12,724 nt of DNA from an uncultured Bacteroidota bacterium (GTDB lineage Bacteria; Bacteroidota; Bacteroidia; Bacteroidales; SZUA-534), in assembly GCA_937885735.1 (NCBI GenBank), contig CALABN010000192.1, forward strand, positions 1 through 12,724, written 5' to 3'. This document shows, piece after piece, positions 6,756 to 12,724 of this stretch. The position numbers and the translations under genes are program-made. The notes under the pieces were generated by a model. It had not been told where the DNA came from. It saw only the letters and a program-made list of their open reading frames with translations, and made no database searches. The stretch's first letter is position 1, and every line of letters begins with the position of its first letter.

Positions 6756-7922
6756 ATGAAACAATCAAGATTTGCCTGCACAATGGTTGCAGCTCTCATC
6801 GGAGTAAGCGCTTTCGCGCAATTTCCACAACGTGAACCACTGCCAGAAGGCTCTGTTGCACCAGTTACCAACATAAACAGGAACGGCTATCCGCGTATTT
6901 TGAGCGACAACAGCCTGTCTTTCCGACTTAATGCACCTGATGCAAAATTGGTTCAAGTTGACATTTGCGGAACAAAATACGATATGAACCGCGACGAAAA
7001 AGGGTTGTGGACAGTGGTAATTCCTGCTCAAGTGCCTGGCTTCCATTATTATGCGCTTGTTGTTGACGGGGTTTCAATAAACGATCCTGCAAGTGAGACT
7101 TTTTATGGCTGTGGAAAGATGATGACTGGCATCGACATTCCTGAAGCCAATACAGATGATTTTGAAATCAAGGACGTTCCTCACGGTGAGGTCCGTCAGG
7201 TAAATTATTTCTCGAAAGTCGACAACGAATGGCGACCATTGCTTGTTTACACGCCTGCTGGATATAACGAGAGCACCGACCGCTATCCTGTAGTTTATAT
7301 CCAGCATGGAGGAGGCGAGGACCATCGTGGTTGGGTTCAGCAGGGCAGATTGGCAAATATTATGGACAATTTGATTGCCGACAAAAGGGCTGTCCCGATG
7401 ATTGTTGTTGCATCAAACAGCAATATTCAGACTCGCAGTGCTGGCGGTCCTGCCTATTCGGCACAAGGCATGAGTGGGTTCCGTGCTGAAATGGTTGACA
7501 ACATCATACCCTTTGTCGACAAGAACTACCGCACAATAGCCGACCGCAAGTCACGTGCAATGTGTGGATTGTCAATGGGTGGCGGACAATCGTTCTATGT
7601 TGGATTATGCTCACCTGACGTTTTTGCCAATGTCGGCATATTCTCTACGGGAATGTTTGGCGGAATAGCAGGTGCTGCAAATTTCGATTTGGAGAAGGAG
7701 TGCCCTGGAATACTTTCCGACACCAAGACATTCAATTCGCAACACGATGTGTTCTACATCAGTTGCGGAGAACAAGACCCTCGCATCACCTACAACAAGG
7801 CCATTGTTGAGAAAATGCAGCAAGCAGGCGTAAATGTTCAGTTCAATTCGTTTGCAGGCGACCACGAATGGCAGCCTTGGCGTAAGTCGCTTGTCGACTT
7901 CGCACAGAAGCTTTTCAAGTAA
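6756..7922 (+). CDS. secreted CE1-type esterase (acetylxylan or feruloyl esterase-like)
   Basis: The 388-residue product has a signal peptide (residues 1-21, AFA before Gln22), so it is exported. Residues about 40-115 form an N-terminal beta-sandwich of the E-set/CBM48-like kind, with GLWTVVIPAQVPGFHYYALV as its core. The rest (about 140-388) is an alpha/beta-hydrolase of the esterase D / CE1 type. The catalytic triad can be read: Ser273 in GLSMGG, Asp341 in CGEQDPR and His370 in GDHEW. The oxyanion motif is QHGGG (183-187). CE1 enzymes remove acetyl or feruloyl groups from xylan and related polymers; which ester is cut here cannot be told from sequence. The domain order and core motifs match both modules of the protein at 9521-11839, so they are likely paralogues. 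The gene has its own promoter and terminator. Confidence 0.88.
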   Translation: MKQSRFACTMVAALIGVSAFAQFPQREPLPEGSVAPVTNINRNGYPRILSDNSLSFRLNAPDAKLVQVDICGTKYDMNRDEKGLWTVVIPAQVPGFHYYALVVDGVSINDPASETFYGCGKMMTGIDIPEANTDDFEIKDVPHGEVRQVNYFSKVDNEWRPLLVYTPAGYNESTDRYPVVYIQHGGGEDHRGWVQQGRLANIMDNLIADKRAVPMIVVASNSNIQTRSAGGPAYSAQGMSGFRAEMVDNIIPFVDKNYRTIADRKSRAMCGLSMGGGQSFYVGLCSPDVFANVGIFSTGMFGGIAGAANFDLEKECPGILSDTKTFNSQHDVFYISCGEQDPRITYNKAIVEKMQQAGVNVQFNSFAGDHEWQPWRKSLVDFAQKLFK

Positions 7923-7957
7923 ACTTACGAAAAGAAACGGATAATTAAGTTAATATC

Positions 7958-7992
7958 AAGCATCTATGAATTAATTCATAGATGCTTTTTTT
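7958..7992 (+). terminator. rho-independent terminator of the CE1 esterase gene
   Basis: A 30-base perfect palindrome (7958-7987, arms AAGCATCTATGAATT and complement) is followed by seven T's (7986-7992). It begins 35 bases after the esterase stop. Confidence 0.9.
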
Positions 7993-8189
7993 GTTTGACA
8001 AATAATAAATCAATCATATTGTGTTGCACTCAATTATATTCTACAAGCATCATCGTGTTTTAATATAATTACAGTAGAGTATTAATGTTTTTTTTATTAA
8101 AAAATTGATATATAATTATTATCCATTATGAATATTGTTTTTATTTTAGAAAATTGCAATATTTGCAAAAAACTAAAATAGATTTTGAG
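7993..8189. other. AT-rich spacer before the AAA ATPase gene
   Basis: About 200 bases of very AT-rich DNA with A and T runs (for example 8088-8105). I found no confident promoter here: AATATTTG (8157-8164) is only a 7/8 match to TAnnTTTG and has no good -33 partner. A 17-codon open frame at 8128-8181 exists but has no support as a gene. Confidence 0.5.
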
Positions 8190-9440
8190 ATGAATAGAGA
8201 TTTTTATCTGCAAAAACTAATTTCACACCAACATAATCAACGAATTAAAGTCATAACAGGAATACGTCGTTGCGGGAAATCATATCTGTTATACAATCTA
8301 TTTAAAAATCATCTTTTAAACAATGGAATAGACCAATTGCATATCATAGAAATAGCTTTAGATGATCGAAAAAACAAAAAATTACGCGATCCTGATGAAT
8401 GTTTAACATACATCAATAGTAAAATCAATGACAACAAGATGTATTATGTGCTTCTCGACGAAGTGCAGTTAATGGCAGAATTCGAAGACGTGCTGAATTC
8501 GTTGCTTCATATCGAAAATGTAGATGTTTACGTAACAGGAAGCAATTCAAAGTTTCTTTCAAAAGATGTTATAACAGAATTTAGAGGACGAGGTGACGAA
8601 ATACACATTAATCCGCTGACATTTGCAGAGTTTTATGAAACCTGTAGCCATATGCAATGGAATGAGGCATGGGAATTGTATTATACGTATGGTGGACTTC
8701 CATATGTGGCTTTGTTGAGTGATAAAGAAGAAAAAGTCCGATATCTAAAAAATCTTTTCAAGGAAACATATATAAAAGACATTATTGAACGGTATAACAT
8801 CAGAAACGATTTAGAGTTGGAGAATCTGCTGAATATAATTTCATCCTCAATAGGTTCACTAACAAATCCGCAAAAGCTTGAAAAAACATTTCAATCAAAC
8901 AATAAGTCAAGTTTAACCGCTGCAACTATAAAGCAATATCTTGACCATTTTGAAGATGCTTTTATAATTGAAAAGTCAGAGCGTTACGATATAAAGGGGA
9001 AGAAGTACATAAGCACACCAAGCAAGTATTATTTTTCGGATTTAGGATTAAGAAATGCTCGCCTTAATTTTCGACAACAAGAAGAAACACACATAATGGA
9101 GAATGTGATTTACAATGAATTGCGTGCTAGAGGATTTGATGTTGATGTTGGTGTTGTTGAAATAAACGAACGTCAAGATGCGGGCAATTACGTCAGGAAG
9201 CAAATTGAGATTGATTTTATCGCGAACAAAGGAAACGAGAGATATTATGTTCAGTCTGCATTTGCCCTTTCTTCAAAGGAAAAAGAGTTGCAAGAGAAAC
9301 GACCATTTTGTAGTGTGAATGATTCTTTTAAGAAAATCATTGTTGTCAAAGACAACATACTGCTCCGTAGAGATGACAATGGAGTAATAACAATGGGCAT
9401 AAGACAATTTCTTCTAGAAAGAAACAGTCTTGAATTATAA
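8190..9440 (+). CDS. AAA_14 / DUF4143 family ATPase
   Basis: A 416-residue protein of the large, poorly characterised family of P-loop ATPases fused to a PD-(D/E)xK-like C-terminal domain, common in Bacteroidota and archaea and often in many genomic copies. Visible parts are Walker A GIRRCGKS (24-31), Walker B YYVLLDE (85-91), the sensor strand TGSNS (116-120) followed by FRGRG (131-135) and PLTFAEF (142-148), a probable winged-helix linker (about 205-280), and the DUF4143 core with ENVIYNEL (304-311), QIEIDF (338-343) and YYVQSA (352-357). The biological role is unknown. The start at 8190 is preferred over an in-frame ATG at 8154 because family members begin MNRDFYL. Base composition is much lower in GC than its neighbours (28% in two 60-base stretches I counted, against 43-53% in the esterase and gyrA). 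It is flanked by terminators and unrelated in function to the esterases around it, which suggests transfer. Confidence 0.88.
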   Translation: MNRDFYLQKLISHQHNQRIKVITGIRRCGKSYLLYNLFKNHLLNNGIDQLHIIEIALDDRKNKKLRDPDECLTYINSKINDNKMYYVLLDEVQLMAEFEDVLNSLLHIENVDVYVTGSNSKFLSKDVITEFRGRGDEIHINPLTFAEFYETCSHMQWNEAWELYYTYGGLPYVALLSDKEEKVRYLKNLFKETYIKDIIERYNIRNDLELENLLNIISSSIGSLTNPQKLEKTFQSNNKSSLTAATIKQYLDHFEDAFIIEKSERYDIKGKKYISTPSKYYFSDLGLRNARLNFRQQEETHIMENVIYNELRARGFDVDVGVVEINERQDAGNYVRKQIEIDFIANKGNERYYVQSAFALSSKEKELQEKRPFCSVNDSFKKIIVVKDNILLRRDDNGVITMGIRQFLLERNSLEL

Positions 9441-9458
9441 GATTATATAACAAATGAC

Positions 9459-9497
9459 AAACCCACGGCTTCAAATGAAACCGTGGGTTTATTTTAT
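9459..9497. terminator. terminator between convergent AAA ATPase and tandem esterase genes
   Basis: A 10-bp stem AAACCCACGG (9459-9468) pairs with CCGTGGGTTT (9481-9490), extended by an inner TTC/GAA pairing. It is followed on the plus strand by a broken T-rich stretch. It begins 18 bases after the ATPase stop and 31 bases beyond the minus-strand stop at 9521. The T-tract is weak on both strands. Confidence 0.75.
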
Positions 9498-9520
9498 TGT
9501 CAGTCATGTATTTCCGTCTA

Positions 9521-11839
9521 TTACTTGAACAATTGCTTTACGGTAAGTTCAAGATAATCACGGCAGTTCATCCAAGTGTGACCTCCACCAGGGAAATAGG
9601 TGTTGTGCTTGATACCCTTGTCGGTAAGGGACTTGTCAAGACCACGTGATGCTTCAACAAGAAAATCTTCAGTGCCACAGCACAATTGCATCAATTTCAG
9701 ACTGCTTTTCAACGTTTCTGGTGATGCGTATGTGCCATTGTCAAAGTTGGTGTTGTATTCCTCTCCAAATATTGCAGGCGCAAAAGCGGCAACCCAGTGG
9801 AACTTGTCAGGATTTCCAAATCCTGTGGCCAATGTCTGGCGACCGCCAAGCGAGAAACCTGCAATGGCGCGGTTGTCGGCATCAGTCTTAACCTTGAAAT
9901 TTGATTCAACGTAAGGAATGACATCGTTAAGGATTTCCTTGACAAAATTGTCAGTTCCCATAACGTTAGGGTTTGATTGCATATTGCGCATACTCATCTC
10001 TGGATTTGGATTTGCGTATGGCATAACCACAATCATCTTGTTTGCAAGTCCTTGTGCAATAAGGTTATCCATAATGTTGTTCATTTGCCCCACCTTGAAC
10101 CACGTTTCGTATGTGTCTGTCATTCCGTGAATTAGGTAAAGCACTGGATATGTCTCGTCAGATGCAGGATTGTAGCCTGCTGGAGTATAGATGCACATAG
10201 GACGGTCAAATCCGTAAGTACTTGAATGATAGAATCTGTATGATACTTTGCCGTGTTCAACATCTTGTATGTCCTGCATTGAAGGTGCTTCACCACGAAC
10301 ATCGACAAGACTGTACTTGAAATTCTCATTAGGGAAAATGTGCATATTGTTCGGGTCGGCTACTTGAGTGCCGTCAATTTGGAAGGCATAAGGATAAATA
10401 TCTGGCACATCAGGTTTTACAGTTATTGACCATACACCTTTGTCATCCTTTTCCATTGGCTTTGTACCATTGAACATCTGGCATTCCAATTCAACTTTGG
10501 CGGCGTTTGGAGCAAGGCAACGGAAGGTTACAGAGCCGTCGGCATTGTATTCTGGCGATTTGACGCCTGCAGGGAACAAATTGGCCATTAGAGCAGGAGT
10601 AAGGCGCGATTCCTCGCCACCTGCTGCCGAAGCCAGACGCACTTTTTCAGCCTCGTCAAGACTCATGCCTTTTTCAGCATCAATGACTTCCTGATCCTGG
10701 AACAACAGGCGGAACGACTTGTCAAGCCAGTAGCGCGCATTCATCCATGTGTGTCCAAACTTGTCGTAGGTGAATTCCTTGATGTTCTTTATGCCGTTTT
10801 TGTCAAGAATGTTCATCAAGTCTTTTGAGTTGCCGTAAAGGAAGTCGTCAGTGCCGATACCTGACCAGAAAAGGTGGATTTTGGCGTTGATTGAATCGGC
10901 ATTGTCGAACTGGTTAGGACGGATTTGTGTGAATGAACTGTATGAACATAGGTAAGAGAATTTGTCCAAATTGGCCAGTCCTATTGACAGACCTTGATTT
11001 CCGCCACGTGAAAAACCGCCAATGCCACGGTGGTCGGCATCGTTGATTGTACGGTAATTTTTCTCAATGAAAGGCATCAGCACTTCTACAAAATCCTTGT
11101 TGAAGTTGTATCCGCCAAACATGCCGAATCCACCAAATGCGCCACCTTCGGTTGCTGGCTGACGTTCAGTCTTGAGCAGGGTGGGATTGCCGTAAGGAAG
11201 TACAAGAATCATCTCTTTTGCCTTTCCTTCTGCAATCAGGTTGTCAAGTATGTTGTTCATCTTGCCGACCTTGAAGTAAACCTCTTCAGTATCGGTTGTG
11301 CCACTAATGAGGTACATTACAGGATACGATTTGCCTTGATTTTCCTTGCTATCGTAAAAAGGTGGTGTATAGATAATTACAGGTATATACATACCCAAGT
11401 CAGGCGACCAGTAGTTGAGATAGTCCACGTTGCCGTGAGGCACTTCTTTCAATGCCTGAATAAGGTTGCCGTCGCCACGCATATCGAGCAGGCTGTTCTT
11501 GAAAGTCTCGTTAGGGAACCACTCGGCGCACTGAGGGTCCATGACGCTGATACCGTCGACAGTGAAGTGGTAAGGGTAGATGTCGGGCACTGCAGGTCCA
11601 ACAGTAACGGACCAAACGCCATTTTCGCCTTTGACCATGTCGGCGTCGCCACCAAACTGTGTCCATATTTTCACTTCTTTGGCGTTTTGGTTACGGTAGT
11701 TGAAAGTCACTGTGCTGTCGGCATTCATTACCATTGACTTGACTTGCGCAAACATTCCACGTGGAGGTTGCGCTGAAGCTTGCAGTGCAATGGCTGTCAT
11801 TGCCAATAGCAAAGCTGGTTTTTTCTGAATAAAGTTCAT
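9521..11839 (-). CDS. secreted two-module CE1-type carbohydrate esterase
   Basis: The 772-residue protein has a signal peptide (cleavage after ASA, residue 23) and two copies of the same E-set plus alpha/beta-hydrolase unit. Module 1 has a beta-sandwich at about 35-115 and an esterase at 135-381 with Ser277 in GFSRGG, Asp332 in GTDD and His363 in FGHTWMN. Module 2 has a beta-sandwich at about 428-515 and an esterase at 527-772 with Ser663 in GFSLGG, Asp725 in GTED and His754 in GGHTWMN. Module 2 keeps the oxyanion motif HG (571-572), whereas module 1 reads SG (179-180). Both triads are complete. The start at 11839 is chosen for the signal peptide; an upstream ATG at 11920 would overlap the previous gene and bury the signal. 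The gene follows the carboxylesterase by 25 bases on the same strand, so they are probably one operon. I recall dual-CE1 enzymes from gut Bacteroidota (Dysgonomonas) whose halves differ in specificity. Substrate here is inferred as esterified plant polysaccharide. Confidence 0.9.
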   Translation of the reverse strand: MNFIQKKPALLLAMTAIALQASAQPPRGMFAQVKSMVMNADSTVTFNYRNQNAKEVKIWTQFGGDADMVKGENGVWSVTVGPAVPDIYPYHFTVDGISVMDPQCAEWFPNETFKNSLLDMRGDGNLIQALKEVPHGNVDYLNYWSPDLGMYIPVIIYTPPFYDSKENQGKSYPVMYLISGTTDTEEVYFKVGKMNNILDNLIAEGKAKEMILVLPYGNPTLLKTERQPATEGGAFGGFGMFGGYNFNKDFVEVLMPFIEKNYRTINDADHRGIGGFSRGGNQGLSIGLANLDKFSYLCSYSSFTQIRPNQFDNADSINAKIHLFWSGIGTDDFLYGNSKDLMNILDKNGIKNIKEFTYDKFGHTWMNARYWLDKSFRLLFQDQEVIDAEKGMSLDEAEKVRLASAAGGEESRLTPALMANLFPAGVKSPEYNADGSVTFRCLAPNAAKVELECQMFNGTKPMEKDDKGVWSITVKPDVPDIYPYAFQIDGTQVADPNNMHIFPNENFKYSLVDVRGEAPSMQDIQDVEHGKVSYRFYHSSTYGFDRPMCIYTPAGYNPASDETYPVLYLIHGMTDTYETWFKVGQMNNIMDNLIAQGLANKMIVVMPYANPNPEMSMRNMQSNPNVMGTDNFVKEILNDVIPYVESNFKVKTDADNRAIAGFSLGGRQTLATGFGNPDKFHWVAAFAPAIFGEEYNTNFDNGTYASPETLKSSLKLMQLCCGTEDFLVEASRGLDKSLTDKGIKHNTYFPGGGHTWMNCRDYLELTVKQLFK

Positions 11840-11864
11840 ATTATTACTTTTTAAGGTTGATAAT

Positions 11865-12724
11865 CTATTTTGCCCATTCTTTTCCTTCATCAGTCCTGCG
11901 CCAGGTGAAATAGCCGTCAAGAACGTTCAATGCACTTTCTGAAGGCACAGGTCCAACAAATGGCTTTGGTCCTGTAAGGTTCATCACTTGAGGATTTTCG
12001 TTGGAAAACACTGGCCATTCTGCCAAATCAGAATCAGGTCCGTTTGGATTGCCATATTTTGCAAAGTTGGTCCAGTATTCGCCCATTGCCTTCGACAAGG
12101 CAATGTCAGTTTCTGACGAGTTATTGTCATCGAGATGTTGGAATACAAAACCGACGTCTTGTCCATGTGGTGAACCAGCGTCAGGGTCAGGATTGTTTGG
12201 ATGTTGGTCAAAATAATAAAGGTAAACGGGTGATTTTCCAGTCTTTGTCTGCAATCGTGCCCACGACCATGTCTGCCAGCCAAAAGCAGCGTCTCGCATC
12301 AAGTCACGCGCTGTCTTGCTGACCTTGCCGTCCTTCATAGGATATGCTTCAAGCAATTGTTCGGCAAACTTGCCGTAACGCTGGTTGACACTTGCAATAT
12401 GCGATTCGGGTGTACTTGAAACACCAAATGAGAAACTTGCGCCTTCATCGGAGTTGTAGCCAATCAAAACAGGTACGTCATTGTATCTTCCCTGTTCATA
12501 TAGTTCATATTGGTCGCCAGGAATTACATAGCCGTCGACTATAGGCCATGCACCGCCACCATTCATTCCCATTGCCACGAACTTTTGTGCGTCCATTGCC
12601 CTCAATTCTGCCAACGATGAGGCACCAAGGCTGTTGGCGGCATTGACACAGTCGTTTTCGGCTTGAGCCAATGTCTTCATATTCTCGCCAGGATAAGTTG
12701 TTTCGCGTGTCGGGCCAAACGAGC
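11865..12724 (-). CDS. type B carboxylesterase (N-terminus outside window)
   Basis: The frame is open from the right edge to the TAG at 11865, giving 286 C-terminal residues of a family usually near 500-550. An internal ATG at 12680 should not be taken as the start, because the conserved residues FGPTR and PGEN lie before it. Numbering from that ATG, the catalytic acid is Glu79 in GYNSDEG and the catalytic histidine is His172 in SPHGQDVGFVF, both classic for PF00135. The nucleophile serine (GESAGG-type) lies beyond the window. The ending, with EYWTNFAKYGNPN and WPVF, is also typical. It is the upstream partner of the double CE1 gene, so it probably acts on an ester of the same substrate. Export is likely given its partner, but the signal peptide is not in view. 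Confidence 0.92.
   Translation of the reverse strand, partial: SFGPTRETTYPGENMKTLAQAENDCVNAANSLGASSLAELRAMDAQKFVAMGMNGGGAWPIVDGYVIPGDQYELYEQGRYNDVPVLIGYNSDEGASFSFGVSSTPESHIASVNQRYGKFAEQLLEAYPMKDGKVSKTARDLMRDAAFGWQTWSWARLQTKTGKSPVYLYYFDQHPNNPDPDAGSPHGQDVGFVFQHLDDNNSSETDIALSKAMGEYWTNFAKYGNPNGPDSDLAEWPVFSNENPQVMNLTGPKPFVGPVPSESALNVLDGYFTWRRTDEGKEWAK

Noticed and set aside
8088..8107. T-run followed by A-run as a possible terminator.
   Set aside because: There is no GC-containing stem; this is simple AT-rich sequence.
8128..8181. A 17-codon frame ending 8 bases before the AAA ATPase start, a possible leader peptide.
   Set aside because: Very AT-rich and too short to judge; no attenuator hairpin or run of one regulatory amino acid is seen.
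8154..8189. Upstream in-frame ATG for the AAA ATPase, adding 12 residues.
   Set aside because: The family N-terminus begins MNRDFYL at 8190, and the extra residues look like translated spacer.
11030..11737. A 235-codon open frame on the plus strand opposite the double esterase gene.
   Set aside because: It lies wholly antisense to module 1 of a protein with clear catalytic motifs, and its translation resembles no family I know and has no domain signature.
11840..11920. Upstream ATG for the double esterase at 11920, adding 27 residues.
   Set aside because: It would overlap the carboxylesterase gene and place a signal peptide internally; the ATG at 11839 starts directly at the signal sequence.
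1..12724. CRISPR arrays, tRNA or rRNA genes, insertion sequences.
   Set aside because: No regularly spaced repeats, cloverleaf-like segments, transposase motifs or terminal inverted repeats were found by reading; the only homologous repeats are the esterase modules.

Overview
The window looks like a chromosomal segment of a Bacteroidota, most likely Bacteroidales (Prevotellaceae- or Muribaculaceae-like). The grounds are the GyrA sequence type, several exact matches to the Bacteroidota -7 promoter element TAnnTTTG, the lack of clear Shine-Dalgarno sites, AT-rich spacers around moderately GC-balanced genes, and the gene content (CE1 esterases with an N-terminal beta-sandwich, AAA_14/DUF4143 ATPase). 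The genus is inference from reading alone.

Layout. Positions 1-1576 (minus) hold the N-terminal two thirds of the Clp ATPase ClpC, running off the left edge. It is divergent from gyrA (1809-4322, plus) across a 232-base spacer that carries an inverted repeat and candidate promoters. A strong terminator ends gyrA. A secreted TPR protein follows with its own promoter (4470-5648) and ends at a hairpin that can work in both directions. From the other side, the same hairpin closes a two-gene minus-strand operon: a compact formate/nitrite-type channel (6055-6657) followed 14 bases later by a TIGR04076-family small protein (5726-6040).

From 6756 on, the window is dominated by carbohydrate-esterase-like enzymes. 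There is a secreted single-module CE1-type esterase on the plus strand (6756-7922). On the minus strand, a type B carboxylesterase (truncated at the right edge) is followed 25 bases later by a 772-residue protein with two consecutive CE1-type modules (9521-11839). Between the two esterase blocks lies an AT-rich, terminator-flanked AAA_14/DUF4143 ATPase gene (8190-9440) that looks like an unrelated insertion.

How the parts fit. The left half is housekeeping: proteostasis, DNA topology and an exported TPR scaffold. The right half looks like the edge of a polysaccharide-degradation locus whose esterases would strip acetyl or feruloyl groups from plant polysaccharides such as xylan. No glycoside hydrolase, SusC/SusD pair or regulator is inside the window to confirm this. 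The least ordinary items are the two-module esterase in which one module has lost the usual His-Gly motif, the channel/TIGR04076 operon, and the DnaA-box-like inverted repeat between clpC and gyrA. No tRNA, rRNA, CRISPR array, insertion sequence or integrase was seen.
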